Shown here: positions 15,777 to 24,386 of the stretch, one piece after another
Numbering within the stretch: the first letter of the stretch is position 1
How the letters are laid out: each line of letters begins with the position of its first letter
NCBI GenBank assembly: GCA_021778805.1
Contig: JAJYBV010000030.1
Coordinates: forward strand, 1 to 34,453
Direction of reading: 5' to 3'
DNA: 34,453 bases
Source of the DNA: Chloroflexota bacterium
GTDB taxonomy: Bacteria; Chloroflexota; Ktedonobacteria; Ktedonobacterales; JACDGC01
Translations under genes and position numbers: made by a program
The notes under the pieces: generated by a model
What the model saw: only the letters and a program-made list of their open reading frames with translations
Databases searched by the model: none
What the model was told of the DNA's origin: nothing

Positions 15777-17006
15777 ATGGATGATAATGACAAACAAGTA
15801 GTATTGGTTGCCGAAGATGATGAAACTCTTGCGTATTTCTTGCGCCGTCATTTGGAATCTGAAGGATATAACACTACAATAGTGGAAAAAGGATCTGAAA
15901 CCCTTCGTTTGGCTCCTGAAATCAATCCGGATATTATTATTTTAGATGTGGGTTTGCCTGATACTGATGGACTAACTGTGTGCAAGCAATTAAAAAAAGA
16001 TACCCAAACCGCAGATATTCCCGTTTTATTTCTTACCGCGCGCGGCGATATTGAGGAACGTGTAGCCGGGCTTTCCGCCGGCGCACAAGATTATTTGGTG
16101 AAACCGTTTGCTATTCCGGAACTTCAAGCGCGGGTTAAAGCCATTTTGCGTTCACACCACGAAGCTAATGAAGCAAAAAAACAAATCAACCGCAGTCAGC
16201 AAAACATCTTTAATGTATTTAATGATGAAATGCTTACCCCGTTAACCGTTATTAATATGGCGTCACAAATTTTAACCGAAAATCAACAGTTAAGCAGCCA
16301 ACGCCGCGATCAGCTTATTTTAAGCATTCGCAACAGCGCAGAACAGCTCACCAACATTATTGATGATCTGCTTTACCTCATTAACCCCGCCAAACACATT
16401 AATGTCGTAAATATCCATTCCATAGTAACAGAAATTGAAAAACGCTGGACACCACGCGCCGAAGAAAATAATCAGCGTTTGATTTTTCGCGGATTGCGCG
16501 ATATCCCTTTGATAGACGCCGACGCAACACGGCTGCGCAAAACATTAAGCCATTTAATTGATAATGCCCTAAAATTCACTCCCCGCGGCGGCGTTATTAC
16601 ATTCACTACCGCGCTAAAACACGCAAACGCTGCCGACGCTTCTTTCATCGACAACAATGGCGTTTCTTCTTTGGTTATTCCGGCAGGGCTAATACCTATT
16701 GAAGAAATGCGGCAGGATTGGGTGATTTTTGTGGTGCGCGACACCGGCATCGGCATTTCTCCCGAACACCATAAATATGTGTTTCAGCCATTTTATCAGG
16801 TAGATTCAAGCACAACCCGCGTTACTTCGGGGTTAGGCTTAGGGCTGGCGGTAGTTGCGGCGTTTGTGCGCACGCATCACGGAAGGCTAGCAGTGCGCAG
16901 CGGCAACGATCAAGGCACTACGGTACATTTAGCGTTGCCGGTTAAACAAAACACCATTGGTTTTGCGTCATCTCATTTAGACCCTAACGAACCGGAAGGC
17001 GCTTAA
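15777..17006 (+). CDS. Response regulator-histidine kinase hybrid lacking the phospho-acceptor histidine
   Basis: The product is about 409 aa and soluble. An N-terminal receiver domain (1-125) has the acidic pocket EDD (13-15), phospho-acceptor Asp57 in IIILDVGLPD, Thr88 and Lys109 in VKPF, all intact. A dimerisation helix region (140-200) aligns with HisKA, but the H-box reads FNDEMLTPLTVI: the usual SHELRTPL histidine is Asp150. The ATPase domain is intact, with HLIDNALKFTP (N-box), DTGIGIS (G1), VFQPFYQVD (F-box) and SGLGLGLAV (G2). It may bind ATP and respond to phosphorylation of its receiver without autophosphorylating on His, in the way Caulobacter DivL, with Tyr, acts as a signalling pseudokinase. 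The ATG at 15777 is chosen since upstream codons show no domain and an earlier start would be TTG. The gene may be controlled by the CRP-type site upstream. Confidence 0.9.
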   Translation: MDDNDKQVVLVAEDDETLAYFLRRHLESEGYNTTIVEKGSETLRLAPEINPDIIILDVGLPDTDGLTVCKQLKKDTQTADIPVLFLTARGDIEERVAGLSAGAQDYLVKPFAIPELQARVKAILRSHHEANEAKKQINRSQQNIFNVFNDEMLTPLTVINMASQILTENQQLSSQRRDQLILSIRNSAEQLTNIIDDLLYLINPAKHINVVNIHSIVTEIEKRWTPRAEENNQRLIFRGLRDIPLIDADATRLRKTLSHLIDNALKFTPRGGVITFTTALKHANAADASFIDNNGVSSLVIPAGLIPIEEMRQDWVIFVVRDTGIGISPEHHKYVFQPFYQVDSSTTRVTSGLGLGLAVVAAFVRTHHGRLAVRSGNDQGTTVHLALPVKQNTIGFASSHLDPNEPEGA

Positions 17007-17020
17007 ACTACAAGCGCCTT
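16996..17020. terminator. Hairpin at the 3' end of the hybrid kinase, 9-bp stem
   Basis: AAGGCGCTT (16996-17004) pairs perfectly with AAGCGCCTT (17012-17020), with outer CCGGA/TCCGG reinforcement. The stem overlaps the TAA stop codon. Neither strand has a long T-run. It is a possible bidirectional terminator for the convergent PIG-L gene. Confidence 0.5.
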
Positions 17021-17086
17021 ATTCCGGACCGATATGATAAACGCCAAAAAGAAATATGGGCAAAACAAACTTCGTGTGCAAAAAAC

Positions 17087-17920
17087 TCAGTTTAACCCTG
17101 TAAACAAGTCGTCTTCCGGCGTTGAAAATGTTTCGCCGGAAATCGGTTCCGGGGCCAGCGCGAAAGTTTCCATATTCAATCGCATCGACTCAATTTCATT
17201 GCTGCTGTCGGTAAATGGGTTGCCCGGAGGAAGCTGTGTGGCGTGGCAACGCATTGCTTTTGCCTTTACCGCAAGTTCATCAGGCGTTAACTGCAAGCGG
17301 GTTGTCAGCTCGGTTTCAGGCACACCCATTTCTTCAAACGGTATACCTGCGGCGTTGCCGCCCGGAACAAAATTTGGTTGGCCGTTGCTGCGCATCATTT
17401 GTGTCATCTGAACCATCATTTCGCGGGATGGTGAAGAGTAATAAACTTTCCGCACCAAGTGCGGCGCGCCAAACTCCGGGAATTCATCTTCCCGCGCGCA
17501 AGCGGCAATAGCGGTAAGTGTTAAATAGTGAATTGCCACATGATCGGGGTGCCCATAAATGCCATTAGGCGCAAAAGTAATAACAACATCCGGACGAAAA
17601 CGGCGCAAATGCGCTAAAATTTTGGCTGATGCTTCTTCAGTTGAGGCGTTTTTCAACTGGCCGTCGATATACCCCAAAAACGAAACATCTTGCACACCAA
17701 CGGCGGCGGCCGCGCGGCGCAGCTCCATTTCGCGAACTGCGCCTAAATTTTCCGGCGCCGCCAAAGATGGATCGGCTATTTCGCCGGCCTCACCGCGGGT
17801 AGCGCATACAATCGCCGCGCGGTGACCGCTGCGCACTGCGCGATATAAGGCTCCGGCGCAGCCAAAGGTTTCATCATCCGGGTGCGCAAACACCGTCATA
17901 ATTTTTAAGGGATTACCCAT
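17087..17920 (-). CDS. PIG-L/LmbE family zinc-dependent deacetylase
   Basis: The 277-aa product has the family's AHPDDE zinc motif at residues 12-17 and the second motif GHPDHVAIH at 123-131, giving the usual zinc site and catalytic Asp. The family removes N-acetyl groups from glucosamine conjugates; examples are MshB (mycothiol), BshB (bacillithiol) and the antibiotic-pathway LmbE proteins. The C-terminal part ends ALAPEPISGETFSTPEDDLF. The ATG at 17920 has AGGAG seven nt upstream, which settles the start; the longer frame to 17980 would place this ribosome site within codons. No thiol-ligase or glycosyltransferase gene typical of mycothiol or bacillithiol pathways is next to it, so the substrate is open. 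Confidence 0.9.
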   Translation of the reverse strand: MGNPLKIMTVFAHPDDETFGCAGALYRAVRSGHRAAIVCATRGEAGEIADPSLAAPENLGAVREMELRRAAAAVGVQDVSFLGYIDGQLKNASTEEASAKILAHLRRFRPDVVITFAPNGIYGHPDHVAIHYLTLTAIAACAREDEFPEFGAPHLVRKVYYSSPSREMMVQMTQMMRSNGQPNFVPGGNAAGIPFEEMGVPETELTTRLQLTPDELAVKAKAMRCHATQLPPGNPFTDSSNEIESMRLNMETFALAPEPISGETFSTPEDDLFTGLN

Positions 17921-18053
17921 TATTAAACTCCTGCAAAAAAGTGCGCCTGCGTTTGCGGCGCAAGGCGGAATAGTCCGCATACTACTATTCAGTATATGCT
18001 ACGCGCGCCATTTAAACAGTATTTTTTCAGCGCAACGCGCAAAAACAGCATGC

Positions 18054-20687
18054 TTAGCGTTTACCCAGCGCCCGCAGCGCTGTTGCCGCCGCCGCCTGAG
18101 TCCAAGAATCCCTGTCGGAAAGCCGTTTGCGCAGGGGATCGATCGCGCGGTTATCGCCAATTCGCCCCAGCGCTTCCGCGGCAATGGCGCGCACCTTGGG
18201 GTTACGATCTTCCAGCGCCGCCAAAATACTCTCCAGCGATTTATCGCTGCGCATCATCCCTAACGCCTCTATAGCGGCGATCCGCAATTCATCATCGGAA
18301 GTTTGCAAAAATTTCATCAGCGCAGGCTGCGCCCGCAAGTCGCCGATTTTCCCCAACGCATAGATTGCCGCAATCCGCGTGCGTTTATTCGCACTGCGCA
18401 TCTGCGCCACCAAAATATCATACGATTCGCGGCCGCGCAAAACACCCAAAGCCTCTATGGCGGCAATATTCAGCGCAGTGTCGTTATTTTGCGCCACTAT
18501 GGCCGCTACCTCTGCCGCAGGCTGACCAATTGCGGCTAACGCCTCCATTGCCCGGCGATGAATAGCGCTGGAAGGCTCACTTTCAGCGACAATTTGCAGC
18601 AACGGCCGCGCGCCGTCAGATCCGGCATAGCGAAAGCCGCGCTGCAGCGATTCCCGCACAATTGGATCCTGCTCCAGCAGCAGCGCGGTTAATTCATTCA
18701 AACTTTCCCGCGAGGCCAGCAGTCCCAAAACCTGCGCAATTTGCGCGCGAAGCAGGCGATTGGCCTTTTCAGCTTTTACGATGCTTCCCAGCGCAGGAGC
18801 CAGTTCATTTCCTGAAGATGTTTCGCATAATTGCAACGCTTCACTAATGGCGCCGCGGCGGCGTTCGCTCTCTTCGTTTTGTGTGGTCCCAAAATTCAGC
18901 ATTTTATCACAAATATCGCGGGTAATTTCCTGAAGATTATCAAACGCCGCCCGCTCGGGAAACCGGATTGCGCCGGATAATGCGTTTGCTGCAATCATTA
19001 AAGTTAACGCCAAAGGCAGTTCGTCTCCTAATGCGGGGCCATTTACACCAGCAGCAATTCGCCGCGCCGCAGGAGAAGCCGCTAAACGCAATAGCCGCTG
19101 CGCCATTCCCGGCACATCATCCGTTAATGCGCCCCACATAATCATAATTTCCAGCCATTCGCGGCGCAGCAGCGCAGGAGCCATCCGGCCAAATCCGGAA
19201 TCGTTATCATTAAATTGCCGCGCCGCGCAATATGATAATACTAATCCACTGCGAAAACGCAACCCCTGCCCATTTCTGCTTCGCTCTAATATGCCAGCCA
19301 TACAGGCAAGGTCAATGGCTTCTGTCAGCTGAATTTCGTTCAAATTCAGCGCGCGCGACCCAACTTCACCTAATGGCGAAGTGTTTGCCGAATCTGCCAG
19401 CAAACTGCGCACGGCCTTCCGTTCATTCCACGCTTGTGCGCCGGTAATTTCAATTAATCCTGTCAGGCGAAAAGCAATGGCTAGAAAACCCAGCGCGCGC
19501 TGCGAACGATCCAGTCTTTCATCATACACACCAATTGAAGAAAAAGCTGTTGCAACGTGCTGCCGCAAGATATCTGTGCGGCTTTGCGGGCACGGAATCC
19601 CTTTTTGCGCCAATTGCAGCGCCAACGCCAGCAAACCCGGGTTTGCATAAATCGGCCACAGACGTTGCGACGCTATAACGCTCAGCATATCCGGTGTTTC
19701 TGGGGATGATTTTATCAACCCTATCTTCCATGCTTGCGACACCATTTGTTTAATATTTTCCGGAGTCAGCTCATGAATTTCGGCGCGTGGCAAGCTGCGC
19801 AGCAAAGGTGATAATGGCTCCAACTCTTTATAGGCAAAATCATCAGTTGTAATTGCAAATCGCAATAAACTTTCCGCGCCATGCAGCGCCAATCCCAGCC
19901 GATTCAAAAATTCATGCCGCATTGGTTCCGGCGCTTCATCCAATCCATCAAAATATAAGATCACTCTGCCGGCCTGCGTAAGCGCACGCACGTGCTCTGC
20001 AAGCGCCGGTGAACCATATGAACTGATTATTCCGGATATTGCAGTATAGTAAATATTTGAATCCTCTTCAGTTTGCATATATGCGGGAATGGGCAGATAT
20101 ACCGGAAGATCGGCGCGGTGAAACAAAATATCCCAAAATGAAATCGAGTCTATCACTGCAATCATTTGTTTTTGCAGCTCTACAGATTTTCCATATCCCC
20201 CAGGCCCTGTAATTACCATTTGCGGCACAGTGGAAAGTAATTTAGACAGCGCAATCTCCGCAGGCTGTTTTTCCGGCGCAATATATAAACACTGCGCGGT
20301 ATAGCCCAACCCATGCAAGGGCGCCCTTGCCGCCAAGCGCATTCTAAAATCATTGCGGGCGGCGTGTAAGTACACGCGCCATTGGCGGATTATATAGATC
20401 CGATGCGCCAGCGCATATGAACCAACGGCCGCGGCAGCCAGCGCCACCAGCAATATGCTAAAAAACAGCCAATAACGGCCGGCAAACACCGCAACGGAAT
20501 ATTTGCCGCTCAGCAACTGCGCCAGCGCCAGCGTTCCTTGCATATTTACCGGCAGCAGCGCAGCCACTACCACAATAGCAACACCGGCGCTGAACAGCGA
20601 ATACATTACTCGATGGAAGCGCGGCAGCAGCCATTGTTCTGCCTGTATCTGCGCAGCATCTGATTGATTGTGAATAACTTGATTCAC
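18054..20687 (-). CDS. Membrane-anchored NACHT-type STAND ATPase with C-terminal HEAT repeats
   Basis: The product is 877 aa. Two transmembrane segments near residues 29-49 and 72-94 leave the bulk of the protein in the cytoplasm. The P-loop is GPGGYGKS (161-168) and the Walker B is VILYFDGLDE (242-251), with the extra acidic residues typical of NACHT. A helical region (about 330-600) follows. From about 625 to the end there are roughly seven HEAT (PBS-lyase type) repeats of about 31 residues, with the pattern AAIEALG..G/R...., for example IAAIYALGKIGDLRAQPAL and AIAAEALGRIGDNRAIDPL. STAND ATPases use the repeat domain as a sensor and the NTPase as an oligomerising switch. Bacterial NACHT proteins include anti-phage and signalling members. 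Translation starts at a GTG (20687). The gene is single, without an adjacent effector. The function is unknown. Confidence 0.88.
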   Translation of the reverse strand: MNQVIHNQSDAAQIQAEQWLLPRFHRVMYSLFSAGVAIVVVAALLPVNMQGTLALAQLLSGKYSVAVFAGRYWLFFSILLVALAAAAVGSYALAHRIYIIRQWRVYLHAARNDFRMRLAARAPLHGLGYTAQCLYIAPEKQPAEIALSKLLSTVPQMVITGPGGYGKSVELQKQMIAVIDSISFWDILFHRADLPVYLPIPAYMQTEEDSNIYYTAISGIISSYGSPALAEHVRALTQAGRVILYFDGLDEAPEPMRHEFLNRLGLALHGAESLLRFAITTDDFAYKELEPLSPLLRSLPRAEIHELTPENIKQMVSQAWKIGLIKSSPETPDMLSVIASQRLWPIYANPGLLALALQLAQKGIPCPQSRTDILRQHVATAFSSIGVYDERLDRSQRALGFLAIAFRLTGLIEITGAQAWNERKAVRSLLADSANTSPLGEVGSRALNLNEIQLTEAIDLACMAGILERSRNGQGLRFRSGLVLSYCAARQFNDNDSGFGRMAPALLRREWLEIMIMWGALTDDVPGMAQRLLRLAASPAARRIAAGVNGPALGDELPLALTLMIAANALSGAIRFPERAAFDNLQEITRDICDKMLNFGTTQNEESERRRGAISEALQLCETSSGNELAPALGSIVKAEKANRLLRAQIAQVLGLLASRESLNELTALLLEQDPIVRESLQRGFRYAGSDGARPLLQIVAESEPSSAIHRRAMEALAAIGQPAAEVAAIVAQNNDTALNIAAIEALGVLRGRESYDILVAQMRSANKRTRIAAIYALGKIGDLRAQPALMKFLQTSDDELRIAAIEALGMMRSDKSLESILAALEDRNPKVRAIAAEALGRIGDNRAIDPLRKRLSDRDSWTQAAAATALRALGKR

Positions 20688-20915
20688 GAATAATTATTAC
20701 CCATATTATTAATATAGACCTGAGCATATGTAACGCATAAAACAGAAAGCGCCAGAGACAGCGCGCCTCCTGACGGTGCAGGGGTATTCCCCCGCGATTC
20801 CGTTTGTTCCTTTTTTAGGCTCAGGTCGCTGGAATAAAGCCAAAAAGAATAAATACATTGCGCAGCGCCAATAAACTGCTCCTAAAATTGCACAGTCTTT
20901 GACGCCGCAATAGAT

Positions 20916-20931
20916 AAGGCGCATGCGCCTT
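20916..20931. repeat. Perfect 16-bp palindrome after the SHMT gene
   Basis: AAGGCGCATGCGCCTT lies 6 bp beyond the SHMT stop codon on the minus strand. It may be a weak terminator or REP-like element; no T-run follows. The 250-bp gap to the NACHT gene also holds a GGGG-TATT-CCCC dyad near 20780-20792 and no gene. Confidence 0.45.
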
Positions 20932-20936
20932 TGCGT

Positions 20937-22226
20937 TTATACGTAACGCAAGGTTTGATAGCGCTTTCGGAACGCGATAACTGCAGCAGCAGTATCTTTG
21001 TTGCGCAGCGTATCCGCCATAAGCTGAGCCAATTCTCCCATTGCAGCGGTATCCATTCCAAACCGGGTCATCTCCTGAACACCTATTCTTAATCCCGAAG
21101 GAGAACGCGGATCCGTATCGCCGGGAAGCATATTATAATTGACAATAATATTTGCCGCTTCCAATTTTTTTGCCACTTCCAAACCGCCGCCAAACGCAGT
21201 AACATTGACAGCAATTTGATGGCTTTTAGTATAGCCAAACTCTTTTGCTTCCACCGGAACCCCCAGTGAATCCAGCGCTGCGCCCAACGCTTGGGCATTA
21301 GCAATAATTGCTTTTGCGTATGTTTTGCCATGTTCACGCATTTCGCGCGTGGCAATTAACAGCGCGGGCAGTGTGTGCAAATGATGGTTGCTGGAAGATC
21401 CCGGAAATACACCGCGATCTACGGGCTGCCAATACTTCTTTTCGTCTTCCGGATTTAAATTTGCCGCTACTATGCCGCGCTGCGGTCCCGGAAAGGTTTT
21501 ATGCACACTGCCGGTCAGCAGTGTTGCGCCTTCCTGAAGTGGCTGCTGAAATTCTCCGCCGGCGATAAGACCCAGCACGTGAGCGCCATCATACAGCACA
21601 GGAACGCCAAGCGGCGAGCACACCGCAGCAATTTCGCTTACCGGTTCGGGAAATAGGAACAGTGATTTGCCAAGCACAACCAGTTTGGGCTTTACCTGTT
21701 CCACCAAAGCAATGGCGGCAGGGGTATCCATATGATATTTATCCGGAGCAAGCGGCCAATAGTGCAGCGGAAGCCCTTTTTCGCCATCTGCCTTCAGCGC
21801 CATGCCGCGAACTTGTATACGGCGGCCAAAAACCCCAATAGGCGCATGGCTGATATGGCCGCCGCCATCGGTAGAGTTTACAATCACACTGTCTCCGCCG
21901 CGCAGCATACCCAACGCCACAGCGGTATTAGCGTTATTGCCACTGATAGGGCGCACATCAATTTGTTTAGCGCCAAGCAATTCTTTCAGTTCTGTGGCGG
22001 CCATTGTTTCAATTGCGTCGATATATTTTGTGCCCTGATAATATCGGCGGGTTTCTTCGGATGTATTCGGGTGCCCTTCGGCATAGCGCGCCATAAAATC
22101 ATTATTTTGCGCATTGCGAACAGCAGGGCTTTGAGTATTTTCACTGGCAATTAAATTAACGCATTCGGATCGCCATGCGTTTTGCTGCCCGATAAGGTTC
22201 AGCACATCATCTATGGGAACAGGCAT
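20937..22226 (-). CDS. glyA: Serine hydroxymethyltransferase, archaeal-like type
   Basis: The 429-aa PLP enzyme has NLIASEN near the N-terminus, YAEGHPN, the pocket VRPISGNNANTAVALG (91-106), DGAHVLGLIAGG (Asp213 and His216), the Schiff-base lysine Lys243 in TGSVHKTFPGPQRG, and a C-terminal LRIGVQEMTRFG arginine region. The wording VRPISG and HKTFPGPQRG resembles archaeal and divergent SHMTs more than the ordinary bacterial ETRPHSGAQAN and TTTHKTLRGPRGG forms. SHMT interconverts serine and glycine while loading a C1 unit on tetrahydrofolate or tetrahydromethanopterin; which carrier is used here cannot be seen. AAAGG lies about 10 nt before the ATG. It is flanked by hairpins and unrelated housekeeping genes. 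Confidence 0.88.
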   Translation of the reverse strand: MPVPIDDVLNLIGQQNAWRSECVNLIASENTQSPAVRNAQNNDFMARYAEGHPNTSEETRRYYQGTKYIDAIETMAATELKELLGAKQIDVRPISGNNANTAVALGMLRGGDSVIVNSTDGGGHISHAPIGVFGRRIQVRGMALKADGEKGLPLHYWPLAPDKYHMDTPAAIALVEQVKPKLVVLGKSLFLFPEPVSEIAAVCSPLGVPVLYDGAHVLGLIAGGEFQQPLQEGATLLTGSVHKTFPGPQRGIVAANLNPEDEKKYWQPVDRGVFPGSSSNHHLHTLPALLIATREMREHGKTYAKAIIANAQALGAALDSLGVPVEAKEFGYTKSHQIAVNVTAFGGGLEVAKKLEAANIIVNYNMLPGDTDPRSPSGLRIGVQEMTRFGMDTAAMGELAQLMADTLRNKDTAAAVIAFRKRYQTLRYV

Positions 22227-22328
22227 AAAAGATCCGCCTTTCAGAAAACAAAATTTTCAACGGCAGTAACATGCCGCTGCTGCAAAAACAGTTCCTGTTT
22301 ACAGTGTACTTCAAACACAGCCGCGGCG

Positions 22329-22361
22329 TATAGAGGCATCTATAAGCAGGGCGCCTCTATA
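22329..22361. repeat. Inverted repeat between htpG and SHMT, 9-bp arms
   Basis: TATAGAGGC (22329-22337) is exactly complementary to GCCTCTATA (22353-22361), with a 15-bp loop. It lies about 25 bp beyond the htpG stop and could serve as its terminator or stabiliser, but has no T-run. Confidence 0.45.
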
Positions 22362-22385
22362 GCGCAGAACTGTATTTTGCAGAAA

Positions 22386-24263
22386 TTATTTGCCAAGCAG
22401 TTTATTTACCGCATTCACAAACAGAGTGGGGTCTTCCAAATGTTCACCCATACTTAACATGCACTGCCCATACAACATCTCGGCCCATGGCTGCAATTCT
22501 GTATCATCCTCAATACGCAGCATATTTTGAATCACTGTGTGCGATGGATTAATTTCTAATATTGGTTTCATGGTTGGCAGCATTTGTCCCGTGGATTTCA
22601 ATAAGCGCTGCAAACTTGGATCCAGATCTTCCTCGCTTTGAATTAGGCATGCGGGAGAATCGGTCAGGCGTGAAGAAGTTTTTACATCTTTAATTCTATT
22701 ATCCAGCAGCGTTTTTAACCGTTTCTCCAATTGATGCAGCGTGTTTTCATCCGTTTGCTTATCTTCGGATTCGGTGTCTTCTTCTGCTCCGTGAATATTG
22801 GAAAGATCAATTTCGCCGCGGGTAACAGATTGAAATTCCTTGCCTTCAAATGTCCGCATTTCCGCAGTGATAAAGTGGTCAATAGGATCGCTCAGCAGCA
22901 GCACTTCTATGCCTTTTTTGCGAAAAATCTCTAAGTGAGGGCTGCGGTTTGCCGCTTGATAGGTTTCCGCAACATTATAATAAATTTTATCTTGGCCCTC
23001 TTTCATCCGTGAAATATAGTCTGCCAAGGATACTGTTTGCTCTTCTGAAGCGCTTTCGGAAGTGGTAAAACGCGCAAGTTTCGCAATCGTTTCGCGATTT
23101 GCGTGATCTTCCATTATTCCTTCTTTCATCGCCCGGCCAAACTCTTTCCAAAAAGTTTGATATTTTGCGGGATCTTTTTCCGCCATATCACTTAATGCGC
23201 CTAAAACACGTTTTACAGCATTATTTTTAATAATTTCAATAACTCTATTTTGCTGCAAAATTTCGCGCGAAACATTTAACGGCAAATCATTGGAATCGAT
23301 AACGCCACGCACAAAACGCAGATACCGCGGCATTAAATGCTCCGAATTATCCATAATAAAAACGCGCTTTACATACAGTTTAATGCCTGAACGGCGTTCT
23401 GTACTCCAAAAATCAAACGGGGCAGTGGAAGGAATAAAAAGCAGCAACGTATACTCATACGCGCCCTCCAATTTGGTGTGCAGGTAAAGCAAGGGATCGT
23501 TTGAGTCATACGCCATATGCTTATAGAATTCAAAATAATCTGCTTCCTTAAGATCACTGCGTGAACGTGTCCAAAGCGCAGCGGCCTGGTTAACCTGCTC
23601 TTCTTCAGAAGTTTCTGCTTCGCCGCCTTCTTGTTTCATAAAAATTGGCACATTAATGTGGTCGGAATATTTGCGGATAATGTTTCGCAGCGTATAGCCA
23701 TTAAGCAAATCTGCGTCATCTTGGCGAATATGCAGCACAACGGTTGTGCCGCGGGTTTCACGCGCTTCGCGTTCGATTGTATACGTGCCTTCCCCGGCAG
23801 ATTCCCAGCGCACACCTTCATCGGGCGCAAGCCCGGCGCGGCGGGTAAACAGCACAACTTTATCTGCCACTACAAAAGAGGAATAAAAGCCGACACCAAA
23901 TTGACCGATTGCATTTGCGCTGTTCTTTTTATCTTCCGACAAGGTTTGTAAAAATTCACGTGTGCCCGATTTTGCAATAGATCCGATATTTGCAATCACC
24001 TCGTCATAAGACATGCCAATGCCGTTATCGTGGATGGAAACGGTTCCGGCGTCTTTATCATATTCCACATGAATTGCGTAATTGCTGTCATTTTCCAATA
24101 CATCGGGATCAGAAAGCGCCAGAAAGCGCAACCGGTCAATTGCGTCTGACGCATTAGAGATCAGTTCCCGCAGAAATATTTCACGGTTGCTATATAACGA
24201 ATGAATCATCAGGCGCAGAAGTTGCTGCACCTCTGCCTGAAAATCTCTAGTTTCGGTAGCCAT
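22386..24263 (-). CDS. htpG: Molecular chaperone HtpG (Hsp90)
   Basis: The 625-aa product is full family length. The N-terminal GHKL ATPase domain shows FQAEVQQLLRLMIHSLYSNREIFLRELISNASDA split as in all HtpG proteins, then DNGIGMSYDEV, GQFGVGFYSSFVVAD and GTTVVLH. The middle domain has the catalytic-loop arginine region LRFVRGVIDSNDLPLNVSRE, and the C-terminal dimerisation domain ends ALFVNAVNKLLGK-like (here TLFVNAVNKLLGK). A charged insertion (ESEDKQTDENTL) precedes the C-domain. It folds client proteins in the cytoplasm with ATP. The gene appears to be monocistronic; I do not see a clear CIRCE element upstream. Confidence 0.97.
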   Translation of the reverse strand: MATETRDFQAEVQQLLRLMIHSLYSNREIFLRELISNASDAIDRLRFLALSDPDVLENDSNYAIHVEYDKDAGTVSIHDNGIGMSYDEVIANIGSIAKSGTREFLQTLSEDKKNSANAIGQFGVGFYSSFVVADKVVLFTRRAGLAPDEGVRWESAGEGTYTIEREARETRGTTVVLHIRQDDADLLNGYTLRNIIRKYSDHINVPIFMKQEGGEAETSEEEQVNQAAALWTRSRSDLKEADYFEFYKHMAYDSNDPLLYLHTKLEGAYEYTLLLFIPSTAPFDFWSTERRSGIKLYVKRVFIMDNSEHLMPRYLRFVRGVIDSNDLPLNVSREILQQNRVIEIIKNNAVKRVLGALSDMAEKDPAKYQTFWKEFGRAMKEGIMEDHANRETIAKLARFTTSESASEEQTVSLADYISRMKEGQDKIYYNVAETYQAANRSPHLEIFRKKGIEVLLLSDPIDHFITAEMRTFEGKEFQSVTRGEIDLSNIHGAEEDTESEDKQTDENTLHQLEKRLKTLLDNRIKDVKTSSRLTDSPACLIQSEEDLDPSLQRLLKSTGQMLPTMKPILEINPSHTVIQNMLRIEDDTELQPWAEMLYGQCMLSMGEHLEDPTLFVNAVNKLLGK

Positions 24264-24386
24264 ATATGTTGGATATTTTTCCTTTCCGGAATATCTATTT
24301 AATATCTATTTTGAGGCGCCGGCAGCTGCATAGAAGCTTGGCGCCATCACAAACAATGATTTTTGCAAATTGAAACAATGCTGCCA

